In this document: positions 52,865 through 61,400 of the stretch, piece by piece
How positions within the stretch are numbered: the first letter of the stretch is position 1
How the letters are laid out: each line of letters starts with the position of its first letter
From: Paenibacillus polymyxa
Lineage (GTDB): Bacteria; Bacillota; Bacilli; Paenibacillales; Paenibacillaceae
Direction of reading: 5' to 3'
DNA length: 64,000 bases
Assembly (NCBI RefSeq): GCF_018614975.1
Contig: NZ_JAGGNR010000021.1
Location: 62,001-126,000, forward strand
Notes under the pieces: generated by a model
Databases searched by the model: none
The model's input: only the letters and a program-made list of their open reading frames with translations
What the model was told of the DNA's origin: nothing
Position numbers and translations under genes: made by a program

Positions 52865-53092
52865 TTTCCATTACTCGATATTATTCAATCATTTTCTCAA
52901 TTAGCAATATGAGCTATTAACCCTGTGTTTTATTTCTATATCGCAAATCCTCCTCTTTTTTCCCTCCAACCTCATAACGAATATCCATATCATCGCACTA
53001 CGTCTCTTCTATGTTTTGTCTTTTACCTAATCCGGTGGTACGATGACATATGGAATAAACAGATGAATTATATTCAGAGAGGAACGATCATA

Positions 53093-54589
53093 ATGTCTTC
53101 ATTCTCATATACCTCCTACGACGCCGTAGGTTTGGCTGAACTGATCCGATCCCGGGAGGTATCCCCGGTTGAATTGCTAGAAGCGGCGTTTGCACGCCTT
53201 GAAGAAGTGAATCCGCAGCTTAATGCGGTCATTCGTACATATGAAACCCGTGCACGGGAGGAAGCCGGTTTGGTTCGCCCTGGAGAACAACCTTTTGCCG
53301 GTGTTCCCCTGCTGCTGAAAGATATCTCGCAATCCTTGGAAGGTGAATTTCTGACTTCTGGTTCACGTTTATTCAGCGAGCATCGGGCATTACGCAATTC
53401 CAATTTTGTCACTCGGCTCCGTGATGCAGGCTTTATCTTCATAGGACATACCAATACGCCAGAGTTTGGCTTGAAAAATATTACCGAGCCCGGTCTTCAT
53501 GGTCCAACTCGCAATCCATGGAATATCAATCACTCCCCAGGTGGTTCAAGTGGTGGTGCCGCTGCCGCTGTAGCTTCCGGTATCGTTCCTCTTGCCGGAG
53601 CCAGTGACGGAGGGGGTTCGATTCGTATCCCGGCTTCCTTTAGCGGTTTGTTTGGATTGAAGCCAACCCGCGGGCGCACACCTGTAGGACCGGGAGTTGG
53701 TCGTCAATGGCAAGGCGCATCGATTGATTTTGCCCTTTCTCGCTCTGTTCGGGACAGTGCTGCATTGCTAGATACGTTACAAGTCATTCAGCCCGAAGCT
53801 GCGTTCCATGCTCCACTCTTTCCAGGCAGTTACTTGGCTGATATGAGCTATCCACATCAACGCAAACTGAAAGTTGCGTACACAACGAATTCGCCCGTGG
53901 GTACACCCGTCAGCGCAGAAGCCAAAGAGTCTGTATACAAGCTCGTTCGCTGGTTGGGAGATCAAGGTCATCATGTTGAAGAAAAACTGAGTCCAGTCAA
54001 TGGAGTCAGGCTGATGGAGAACTATTACATGATGAACAGTGGTGAGATGGCCGCGATGATCTCTGCCATGGAACGATCCATGGGCCGAGCTCTGACTTCC
54101 GATGATATGGAGATTGAATCCTGGGTTCTGGCTGAAGCTGGCAAGAAGGTTTCCGCTGCGGAATTTGTACATAGCTTAGCTGAATGGGATGTAGCTGCAG
54201 CTCAGATGTCCACCTTGTTTGAGCGTTATGACTTCTACGTCACACCCGTTAATGCTTTTCCTGCGCCTAAGATTGGTGAACTAACACCTCATGACGAACA
54301 GATCCGTAATCTGATGCGAATTAGTGAATTGGACAAGATCCAGCAGCAACAATTGATCTATGAGATGTTTGAACCAAGCCTCACCTATACTCCGTTCACA
54401 CAGCTCGCCAATCTGACGGGTCAACCCGCAATCAGTGTGCCTGTACATCTGACTCCGGAAGGCTTACCTATGGGTGTACAGGTTATGGCTACCAAAGGCC
54501 GTGAAGACTGGTTGCTGCATCTCGCTGGTCAGCTGGAAGCATCAGACCTCTGGATCGGGATGAAAGGTAATCCGCTGTTCCCAGCATAA
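53093..54589 (+). CDS. Amidase (amidase-signature family)
   Basis: This 498-aa serine amidase has the Ser-cisSer-Lys triad: Lys in GVPLLLKDISQSL near residue 78, cis-Ser in SPGGSSGGAAAAVASG near 155 and the nucleophile Ser in DGGGSIRIPASFSGLFGLKP near 179. The frame opens at 52925 with a hydrophobic stretch, but AGAGAGGAA and the family N-terminus (SYDAVGLAELIRSREVSPVE) fix ATG 53093. It hydrolyses a small amide to acid plus ammonia; the substrate is unknown. It is followed by DUF1989 and LysE genes. Confidence 0.92.
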   Translation: MSSFSYTSYDAVGLAELIRSREVSPVELLEAAFARLEEVNPQLNAVIRTYETRAREEAGLVRPGEQPFAGVPLLLKDISQSLEGEFLTSGSRLFSEHRALRNSNFVTRLRDAGFIFIGHTNTPEFGLKNITEPGLHGPTRNPWNINHSPGGSSGGAAAAVASGIVPLAGASDGGGSIRIPASFSGLFGLKPTRGRTPVGPGVGRQWQGASIDFALSRSVRDSAALLDTLQVIQPEAAFHAPLFPGSYLADMSYPHQRKLKVAYTTNSPVGTPVSAEAKESVYKLVRWLGDQGHHVEEKLSPVNGVRLMENYYMMNSGEMAAMISAMERSMGRALTSDDMEIESWVLAEAGKKVSAAEFVHSLAEWDVAAAQMSTLFERYDFYVTPVNAFPAPKIGELTPHDEQIRNLMRISELDKIQQQQLIYEMFEPSLTYTPFTQLANLTGQPAISVPVHLTPEGLPMGVQVMATKGREDWLLHLAGQLEASDLWIGMKGNPLFPA

Positions 54590-54621
54590 CCGCAATATTT
54601 CACACGTTTCTGATGAGTAAT

Positions 54622-54687
54622 CTTTCATGCACCCTATTTTTATTCTTCATATTCACCCGCTACATTACTTGCTATAGTGCATGAAAG
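54622..54687. promoter_or_regulatory. Inverted repeat pair upstream of the DUF1989 gene
   Basis: CTTTCATGCAC (54622-54632) and its exact complement GTGCATGAAAG (54677-54687) are 44 bp apart, with a TATAGT -10-like element touching the second arm. This arrangement suits a dimeric regulator that could loop or block the promoter of the gene starting at 54737. Seen directly; regulator unknown. Confidence 0.5.
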
Positions 54688-54736
54688 TAATGTCATCTCC
54701 GCATACTGAAGTAAAAAGACCTTGGAGGAGATAGGG

Positions 54737-55354
54737 ATGAATTCAGCGGAATCTCATAAGCAGTCTATTTACATTCCTGCCAAGACAGGCTACGCTCTTA
54801 AAGTGAAAAAAGGCTCACTGATCCGGATCACGGATCTGGAAGGGCAGCAAGTGGTTGATTTTGTCGCTTATGATGCACAGAATATTAATAATCGGCTTGA
54901 TCCTGGAGTAACCCTCGATGTCCTGCGCAATTACAGGATTAAACCGGGACAATGCCTGTATTCCAACCGTTATAAACCTCTCATTACCATTGTCAGTGAA
55001 ACTGTAGGCATTCATGATTTTTTCAATTCGGCCTGTCGTCCAGAAATGTATGAGTTCTTGTATGATAAAATAGACCATCCCAGCTGTTATCATAATCTGA
55101 ACACGGCCCTTGAACCTTTCGGAATCTCTCCCCCGGATCAGCATTATCCTTTTAATCTGTTTATGAATTCTGTACTAGATGGTGAAGGCAAAATTGATGT
55201 TATCGCTCCAGAATCATGTGCAGGTGATTATGTTGAAATGGAAGCCTTGATGGATCTGATCATCGGTTTATCGGCTTGTCCGTGCGAGGAAAGTTCTTGC
55301 AATGGTTACCATTGTACACCTGTTCAACTCGATGTGGAGTCGCCTGCCGTTTAA
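54737..55354 (+). CDS. DUF1989 (urea carboxylase-associated) family protein
   Basis: This 205-aa protein has the DUF1989 pattern: AKTGYALKVKKGSLIRITDL, EGQQVVDFVAYDAQNINNRL, NRYKPLITIVSETVGIHDFF, FNLFMNSVLDGEGKI and the Cys-rich end LSACPCEESSCNGYHCTPVQ. Members occur beside urea carboxylase or guanidine-degradation genes and may be aminomethyl- or metal-dependent hydrolase partners; the catalytic role is not settled. GGAGGAG precedes ATG 54737. It is followed by LysE after a long inverted repeat. Confidence 0.85.
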   Translation: MNSAESHKQSIYIPAKTGYALKVKKGSLIRITDLEGQQVVDFVAYDAQNINNRLDPGVTLDVLRNYRIKPGQCLYSNRYKPLITIVSETVGIHDFFNSACRPEMYEFLYDKIDHPSCYHNLNTALEPFGISPPDQHYPFNLFMNSVLDGEGKIDVIAPESCAGDYVEMEALMDLIIGLSACPCEESSCNGYHCTPVQLDVESPAV

Positions 55355-55382
55355 AGTGCTATATCCTCACAGTTTGTTCTAA

Positions 55383-55464
55383 TTCACTCCTTGCGGGAAT
55401 ACGATGACTTGTACCCATTTTCTGTGACGACGGGTACAAGTCATCGAACCCGTTAAGGAGTGAA
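55383..55464 (+). promoter_or_regulatory. Long hairpin sequestering the LysE ribosome binding site
   Basis: TTCACTCCTT (55383-55392) pairs perfectly with AAGGAGTGAA (55455-55464), which contains the SD of the LysE gene. Inside, CGATGACTTGTACCC (55402-55416) pairs perfectly with 55432-55446, and the region between the two helices can pair in part (CGGG/CCCG). No T-run follows, so it is not an ordinary terminator of the preceding gene. Translational control is inferred. Confidence 0.6.
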
Positions 55465-55465
55465 C

Positions 55466-56098
55466 GTGTTTATGTCTGTACTGTTCAGTTATATCATTCT
55501 GGGAATATCATTGTCCGCTCCAATTGGTCCGATTAACGCCGCCCAACTCGACCGTGGAGCCCGCCACGGATTCATGCATGCCTGGATTCTAGGACTCGGA
55601 GCTATGTTTGCAGATTTGGTGTATATGCTGCTGATTTATTTTGGAGTAGCCCATTTTCTGGACACGCCGTTCATGCGCTCTTTTCTCTGGTCATTTGGCA
55701 GTTTTATTCTGATTTACACGGGAGTGGAAACGCTCTCGAAGCTGAAGCAAGGCATTCAAGGTACATCAACTGCGGAAGCAACTATTCGGAAATCGTTTAT
55801 ATCCGGATTTTTGATGGCCCTGTCCAATCCACTGAATATTTTATTTTGGCTTGGGATCTATGGCTCCATTCTCGCGACAACTGTGAAACATACGGATACC
55901 GCTCATTTGCTGCTCTACAGTTCAGGCATATTCATTGGTATCCTGGTGTGGGATGTCATTATGGCTGGCATGGCCAGTCGATTCCACAAACATAGCAGTG
56001 AGAATGTATTGCGCTGGATCTCTATCATTTCGGGAATCTGCCTGATCGGATTTGGTTTGTATTTCGGGTACGAAGCTGTACGTTCCATTTTTTTTTGA
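55466..56098 (+). CDS. LysE family amino acid exporter
   Basis: This 210-aa six-helix LysE/RhtB-superfamily exporter has the signature ISLSAPIGPINAAQLDRGAR near the N-terminus, GFLMALSNPLNILFWLGIYG near residue 115 and a last helix IISGICLIGFGLYFGYE. Two starts are possible, GTG 55466 and ATG 55472, both behind AAGGAG. The family exports basic or neutral amino acids and related small molecules. Its SD is buried in a long hairpin, and it lies between DUF1989 and YqcI/YcgG genes. Confidence 0.88.
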   Translation: MFMSVLFSYIILGISLSAPIGPINAAQLDRGARHGFMHAWILGLGAMFADLVYMLLIYFGVAHFLDTPFMRSFLWSFGSFILIYTGVETLSKLKQGIQGTSTAEATIRKSFISGFLMALSNPLNILFWLGIYGSILATTVKHTDTAHLLLYSSGIFIGILVWDVIMAGMASRFHKHSSENVLRWISIISGICLIGFGLYFGYEAVRSIFF

Positions 56099-56180
56099 CA
56101 ACAAAATCAGGCTGGACAGTCACCCAACTTCCCCCACATTAATACTGTAACGGTATCATGTGGAATGGAGTTGGGAATCA

Positions 56181-56942
56181 ATGGCGGAGCTGTATAGTGC
56201 CGACGAAATAAACACCTTGTTTGAGCGTCTTCCATCTTGGCAGCAGGACGCTTATTCGCAATTTGGTAAAATGATCGCCGACGAAGATAATACGTATCCA
56301 TGTGTACCTGGACGAATGGGGTTTCTGTCAGGACATTTGAGGTACGGCTTTACGTGTGACCCCCGATCGGAACATGCTGCCGAAGATATGGCCGATCTGC
56401 TTAGACAATATGGTCCTGTCTCCAGAGACACCGGTCATTACGCTTCCATGGTAGTGATCTGTGAGACACCAAGTGATCTGAAAGATCATACAACGGTGGA
56501 GCAATATCAGACCTTATTCTGGCAAATGCTTAATCGGGTAAGTTCACACGATACCGAGCCGTGGCCGGAACATATTTCACCCGATCCTCATGATTCATCA
56601 TGGGAGTTTTGCTTTGGCGGAGAGCCTTACTTTTGTTTCTGTGCAACTCCTGCCCATGAACTTCGAGCCAGCCGGCATTTTCCTTATCTCATGTTTGCTT
56701 TTCAACCGCGGTGGGTATTCGAATCCATTAATGACAACACCCCTCTTGGCCGTAAAATGAAAACCTTGATTCGCAAACGTCTCGCTGCATATGATGCTGT
56801 ACCTGCGCACCCTTCGCTGATGTGGTATGGTCAGCAGGATAATCTGGAATGGAAACAGTATTTCCTGCCTGATGATGAGCAGACCCCTTCCAAATGTCCA
56901 TTCATGCGGATGAAGCAAGCCCTAGGTAAGTTGACGAAATAA
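56181..56942 (+). CDS. YqcI/YcgG (GntA-like) family protein
   Basis: This 253-aa protein has the YqcI/YcgG pattern: YPCVPGRMGFLSGHLRYGFT, FWQMLNRVSS, FCFGGEPYFCFCATPAHELR and a C-terminal CPF motif (PSKCPFMRM). A family member in guanitoxin biosynthesis is a heme-dependent enzyme that N-hydroxylates a guanidino amino acid; other members are uncharacterised. ATG 56181 behind GGGAATC is chosen; ATG 56160 is also possible. Its position after a LysE exporter supports an amino acid-derived substrate. Confidence 0.82.
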   Translation: MAELYSADEINTLFERLPSWQQDAYSQFGKMIADEDNTYPCVPGRMGFLSGHLRYGFTCDPRSEHAAEDMADLLRQYGPVSRDTGHYASMVVICETPSDLKDHTTVEQYQTLFWQMLNRVSSHDTEPWPEHISPDPHDSSWEFCFGGEPYFCFCATPAHELRASRHFPYLMFAFQPRWVFESINDNTPLGRKMKTLIRKRLAAYDAVPAHPSLMWYGQQDNLEWKQYFLPDDEQTPSKCPFMRMKQALGKLTK

Positions 56943-56954
56943 TCTTAAAGTTGC

Positions 56955-58301
56955 TTATGTTTTGGATGGTGCTGACTGTGGTGGTTTCGAGCCACGCACC
57001 TTATGAACAATATATGTGATGATCCCAAGGAACACCACAAGTCCCACACTTGCCAGCAGACCTGTTCTGCTGGCTTTTTCCATCGCTGTCCCAGCCACAG
57101 CAGCCACAATTAAAACTATGGCAATCCATACTTTGATGCGATTCCACTTCACGGGCTTCATTTTCTTAATGTAAGTGATGCAGATGAGCAGCCATGTATA
57201 CATTAATACCAGACTACCTGCTGTCGTCACATATTCAAAAAGGCTTTTGGGCATCCATAATGCCATCAACGTAGACAGGACTAATCCGGCAGCTGTGCAA
57301 CATAATGCCTGAAGTGGCATGTCCTTTTTTCCCCAGGTCTTCGTGAACAGCTTTGGTGCGTCTCCATCTTCTGCGAGTTTCACCAACATGGACGTAATGG
57401 CATATAACGAAGCCACCATCGTCGAGAATCCGGCTATAATCAGAATCCCGTTGAGAATATGGACCACAACAGTGAATCCAATGGTTGACATGGCTTTGAC
57501 AAGCGGACTTTCATCTGGAGTTAACTGAGCTGAAGGCACAAGCAACAGGATCAACGCAATTGAAATCACATAGAGTGTACTCACCGATAATAACATGACT
57601 CGACCTGATTTCACTGCATCTTTTGGTTCTTTCAAGTTAGCTGCCATCAAGCCCATAACCTCGATCCCGGCAAAAGCAAAGAATGCATAGATGAAACCGG
57701 TCCATACCCCTTTAACTCCATGCGGGAACCATTCATTCTTCAGTTGCTCTGGTGTTACTTTTACAGGTAACCAACCCAGACAAGCCGCTCCTGTTATAGC
57801 TATAAATGCAACCGTTGCAGCAAGTTTGATTACAGCAAGAATATTCTCCGTTTTGGTTAATCCCTTCGCTCCCAGTGCAGCAATGAACAGACCTATAGCG
57901 GCATAGATCGCAACAAATGCCCAAAGCGGAAACTTCGGAAACCAGAATTGAGAGAACAGCCCAAGTGCCGTTAATGAGCTGCCCATGATGAGCATTTCAG
58001 AGAACCAGTACATCCATCCACTACCAAAACCAGCCCAAGGTCCGAATGCTTCGCCCGCATACGTTCGAAAAGCACCTTCCTTTGGATCATCTGCCGTCAT
58101 CTGTGCCAGCGCACCAAACACAAAGTAAGTACCTGCTGCGGCCAGCACCAACAATATAAGTACGGATATGCCGGCCCAATGAATCGCAAGACTGGTTCCC
58201 AGAAAAAATCCCGTTCCCAGTGTGCAACCCGCGCCAAACAAGGATAGGCTGACCCAACTTAGTTTATCATCTTCCTTTTTACTGTGCAGCTGACTTTTCA
58301 T
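56955..58301 (-). CDS. APC-family amino acid permease
   Basis: This 448-aa protein with twelve predicted helices starts with LSLFGAGCTLGTGFFLGTSL, the unwound first helix typical of APC carriers. It has YAFFAFAGIEVMGLMAANLK with the conserved Glu of helix 6 and ends in a basic tail. It would import an amino acid by proton or sodium symport. It converges with the YqcI/YcgG gene (stops 13 bp apart), so it is not co-transcribed with it. The relic at 48094-48301 belongs to the same superfamily. Confidence 0.88.
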   Translation of the reverse strand: MKSQLHSKKEDDKLSWVSLSLFGAGCTLGTGFFLGTSLAIHWAGISVLILLVLAAAGTYFVFGALAQMTADDPKEGAFRTYAGEAFGPWAGFGSGWMYWFSEMLIMGSSLTALGLFSQFWFPKFPLWAFVAIYAAIGLFIAALGAKGLTKTENILAVIKLAATVAFIAITGAACLGWLPVKVTPEQLKNEWFPHGVKGVWTGFIYAFFAFAGIEVMGLMAANLKEPKDAVKSGRVMLLSVSTLYVISIALILLLVPSAQLTPDESPLVKAMSTIGFTVVVHILNGILIIAGFSTMVASLYAITSMLVKLAEDGDAPKLFTKTWGKKDMPLQALCCTAAGLVLSTLMALWMPKSLFEYVTTAGSLVLMYTWLLICITYIKKMKPVKWNRIKVWIAIVLIVAAVAGTAMEKASRTGLLASVGLVVFLGIITYIVHKVRGSKPPQSAPSKT

Positions 58302-58514
58302 GAAGCTCCTCCTTCTGCCTTATCCCCTTACGATTTACAGGTCATGGAGGTTTTATGTCTGTTTTTCCAAAAGAATATTTTCAATTCTATTTAAATCCGC
58401 AAAGAAGTGGTTGACTTTAATCGCTTAGAATGGTTTTCTTTTTTAAACTTGGTGGTGCGTCAATGTGGCTATATGAGAGATGGTAACTAAGGTGAGAAAA
58501 TGATCTTACTTTTG

Positions 58515-58535
58515 TGAATTTTTCATATGTTGAAA
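58515..58535 (+). repeat. 21-bp direct repeat, copy 1
   Basis: The sequence contains the dyad TTTCA-N5-TGAAA (TTTCATATGTTGAAA) and is identical over 21 bp to the copy at 58755-58775, exactly 240 bp away. Confidence 0.7.
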
Positions 58536-58754
58536 TATTATAATAAAAGTCGTTATTTCTTTTATATTGAACACAGATTTCCTATTTTTCGTATTATCTC
58601 AATAGCTTCGTCGTTTTTTATAAATTTAGTCGTTTATAAGAAGGGCTGCTTCCTGGGATTTTTCCTCCTTTCTTTGTCACCCATTTTCGACTAGATTGAC
58701 GTATAGGCATTATTCTCTAGAATTCTTTTGTAGTCTCATTTCCGATCCTTGTTA

Positions 58755-58775
58755 TGAATTTTTCATATGTTGAAA
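58755..58775 (+). repeat. 21-bp direct repeat, copy 2
   Basis: Second exact copy of the element at 58515-58535, 20 bp before the reductase terminator hairpin. The same TTTCA-N5-TGAAA dyad is present. Confidence 0.7.
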
Positions 58776-58793
58776 ATATTTTATGTTGGTCAT

Positions 58794-58820
58794 AAAAAAA
58801 AGCCGCCATGACGGCGACTT
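58794..58820 (-). terminator. Terminator of the aldo/keto reductase gene
   Basis: On the minus strand GTCGCCGT / ATGGCGGC is followed by eight T, 17 bp after the stop at 58837. Confidence 0.85.
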
Positions 58821-58836
58821 CGCTAATATCTCCAAA

Positions 58837-59730
58837 TTAAGTCCGGCCATTCCAATCTGCTCCGGCGATTTCTTTCCATCGTGCTCTAATCTCATCATAC
58901 AGTTCCTGCGGGAGTGCGCCTTTAGCCACAAGGTCGGCATTTTGCTGCCAGCGATTGGGCTTGGCTGTTCCTACAATAGCCGTATCTACACCTTCGGTAC
59001 TTAGCGTAAAACGCAGTGCAGTTTCTACCGCTGCCTGGGCATCTTCACCCAGAAAACTATAGTTAAGTTCGCTTAAGCGCTTCCAGTATATAAATGGATA
59101 AGCCTCTTCCGAAAGTGTATCATACGTCCAGGCCGCATTGGCAATTGGTCTTTTCGCGATTACCCCCATGTTTCTTCTTCTTGCCTCAGGCAACGTAAGA
59201 TCAATTGCTTCCTGATCTGCGATATTTAATGAAGTCTCCAGGCTGTCAAATACTCCGGTCTGAATCGCATATAGCGCATCTGTTGTATCCCCGCTATATC
59301 CGATGAACCTGGTCTTTCCTGCTTCCTTGGCACGCTGTAGCACTTCGATTACCGCTCCTTGGCGGAGTACTTCTTCAGAGCAGCTATGCAAATGGATAAC
59401 ATCCACATAGTCCGTTTTCAACCTTTTCAGACTGCGGTCAATTGTTTGCTCCAGTACTTTGGCATCCCAATCCGGACCTTCGATCCCGGCAGCATGTCCA
59501 CATTTGGTGAACAAATAGTAGTCATCACGCCGATGTGACAGCACCTCACCGATTAATTCCTCGCTGTCCCCGTAACATTCAGCCGTGTCAATTACGTTTA
59601 ATCCTGCATCGAGGGCACTATTCAGCAATGTCGCTACATCCGTTTTGGATACATTTTTGCCTATTTCCGCACCGCCAAATCCAAGTGTACTTACATTCAT
59701 GCCAGTATTACCGTACTTGCGCGTTTCCAT
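58837..59730 (-). CDS. Aldo/keto reductase
   Basis: This 297-aa AKR has the catalytic tetrad in place: Asp and Tyr in NVIDTAECYGDSE (about 46-54), Lys in YLFTKCGH near 76 and His in DVIHLHSCSEE near 115. The cofactor-binding end has VGTAKPNRWQQNADL. It should reduce an aldehyde or ketone with NADPH. The start has a weak SD (GAGGAAGATAACC). It is monocistronic; the physiological substrate is unknown. Confidence 0.9.
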   Translation of the reverse strand: METRKYGNTGMNVSTLGFGGAEIGKNVSKTDVATLLNSALDAGLNVIDTAECYGDSEELIGEVLSHRRDDYYLFTKCGHAAGIEGPDWDAKVLEQTIDRSLKRLKTDYVDVIHLHSCSEEVLRQGAVIEVLQRAKEAGKTRFIGYSGDTTDALYAIQTGVFDSLETSLNIADQEAIDLTLPEARRRNMGVIAKRPIANAAWTYDTLSEEAYPFIYWKRLSELNYSFLGEDAQAAVETALRFTLSTEGVDTAIVGTAKPNRWQQNADLVAKGALPQELYDEIRARWKEIAGADWNGRT

Positions 59731-59864
59731 GGTTATCTTCCTCCAAGTTCAGTGAATTGGGTATAGATAAATAAAAATACAGATTAACTTCAACGTCCCT
59801 TATGTTATTACCCATGAGTTGGTTATGCCACCCACTTTTCCAAACTGCAACCAACTTCATTTAT

Positions 59865-60638
59865 TTAGAAACCATAAATGGACATTCCACCGTCAACCAA
59901 CAACGTTTGACCCGTTATGTATCCGGCTGCATCCGATGCCAGAAACACGACCGGTCCTACCACTTCCTCCAGTTCTCCCACTCGCTGTAGCGGTGTACGA
60001 CTTACAATTTCCTGCAAATACTGGGGATCATCCAGCAGTTTTTCAGTCAGAGGTGTTCGGAAATACCATGGTCCTACTGAATTGACACGGATTCCATACT
60101 TGCCCCATTCCAGTGCGAGAACTTTGGTCATATGAATTAATGCAGCTTTGGTCGCACCATATACAACCCCTGTTCGAAGAGCCGTATGGCCACCTACCGA
60201 AGAGATGTTAATGATCTTCCCATTCCCACGTTCTTTCATATGCTGACCCGCCAACTGCGATGCAAAGAAAGCCGATTTTAGGTTTGTTTGCATGATGGTC
60301 TCCCATTGCTCGTCCGTTACTTCAAGTGCTGGTGTCCGTATGTTCGTACCTGCGTTATTCACCAGAATGTCCAGACTACCCATCTCCGAGATTGCCTCTT
60401 GAAACGTCTCTTCCATTTGCTCTCTTGATGTCACATCCGCAGTCAGAGCAAGCGCTTTACGCCCTGTTTGTTCATAAATGTAAGCGGCTGTCTCCTCAAT
60501 TTCTTTCATCGTTCGGGATATAAGTACAACGTCACTGCCTGATTGGGCAAGTCCAATCGCAATTGCCTTTCCGATCCCTCTCCCTGCACCTGTCACCAGT
60601 GCTGTCTGTCCATCGAGATGGAATGTGGGTACGCTCAT
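59865..60638 (-). CDS. Short-chain dehydrogenase/reductase
   Basis: This 257-aa classical SDR has TGAGRGIGKAIAIGL near residue 16, NNAGTN near 92, the catalytic Ser in INISSVGG and the YGATKAA Tyr/Lys pair near 160-164, ending with GQTLLVDGGMSIYG. The Arg in LISRTMKE after the second strand suggests NADP use. The frame opens at 60680, but GAAGGAGTG before ATG 60638 and the family N-terminus decide the start. It resembles gluconate 5-dehydrogenase-type SDRs, without proof of substrate. Confidence 0.88.
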   Translation of the reverse strand: MSVPTFHLDGQTALVTGAGRGIGKAIAIGLAQSGSDVVLISRTMKEIEETAAYIYEQTGRKALALTADVTSREQMEETFQEAISEMGSLDILVNNAGTNIRTPALEVTDEQWETIMQTNLKSAFFASQLAGQHMKERGNGKIINISSVGGHTALRTGVVYGATKAALIHMTKVLALEWGKYGIRVNSVGPWYFRTPLTEKLLDDPQYLQEIVSRTPLQRVGELEEVVGPVVFLASDAAGYITGQTLLVDGGMSIYGF

Positions 60639-60718
60639 GTTACTCACTCCTTCATCAGTTTTTTTTACTTCAGCAATCATGCAGAATACTTTATATGTAA
60701 GTGAAGCCCCGATTGGAA

Positions 60719-61207
60719 TCAGGTTACGAAATACTGGCTTGGATTACCCAGCTCCGGATGGAACTTCTCTCGAAAACGACCTCCGGTATAATCCCCTATA
60801 ATTTTTCGCCAGAACGCCTGCGCAATGACATTGTTACGAACCTGGGTCACTTTCCATCTTCCTGGAAAACGTTTGAACAGCTCATATGCTGCTCGAGTGC
60901 CCACTCCACTGCGCCGATATTTTTGCATCACAAAAAACTCAGTCAAATAGTAGTCATTATCCTTACTGCCAGGCTCCAATTTCTCCAACAGAGCAAACCC
61001 TGCAGGTGCCCCATCACTTGTAATCAAAAAAGGAAACTTGCGGTCCTCTTCTGCCCAGAATGCCTCCAGACCGGGATATTCCGGAAAAATGCCGTTACTG
61101 TCTACATCAATATTCAGATATTTGGTAAAATCATATAGATAAAATTGCATTAAATGCCGAATCACCTGACTGCGTTCCCGGGGAACCAGTTCTATTTTCA
61201 TATTCAT
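60719..61207 (-). CDS. GNAT family N-acetyltransferase
   Basis: This 162-aa GNAT has the acetyl-CoA-binding motif A in YYLTEFFVMQKYRRSGVGTR (the RRxGxG loop near 107-112) and ELFKRFPGRWKVTQVRNNVI with the Asn of motif B, plus a C-terminal FWRKIIGDY. It acetylates an amino group on an unknown acceptor. GAGGAGG precedes ATG 61207. It is divergent from xerS. Confidence 0.85.
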   Translation of the reverse strand: MNMKIELVPRERSQVIRHLMQFYLYDFTKYLNIDVDSNGIFPEYPGLEAFWAEEDRKFPFLITSDGAPAGFALLEKLEPGSKDNDYYLTEFFVMQKYRRSGVGTRAAYELFKRFPGRWKVTQVRNNVIAQAFWRKIIGDYTGGRFREKFHPELGNPSQYFVT

Positions 61208-61400
61208 CCGGTTCACCTCCTCTGCTTTACGTATACTAATTACTTTAAAGGTTTACGCGCCGAAGGGCAAGGAAGCATACTCTACTTACTGCCTGCTTTG
61301 GTGAACAAGCTGTGAGCATGTAAATTATGGTACACTAGAGCATAGAATACTAACAAAATGAATATTAAATTTATATGTTTTTCACATGGAGGTGTCGAAT

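Larger units (their letters stand above)
58302..58836. other. 535-bp gap with a 21-bp direct repeat
   Basis: No gene was found in this AT-rich region between the permease and the aldo/keto reductase genes. It contains two exact copies of a 21-bp sequence at 58515-58535 and 58755-58775 and the reductase terminator at 58794-58820. The permease promoter should lie in the right part of it, starting near 58302. Confidence 0.5.
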
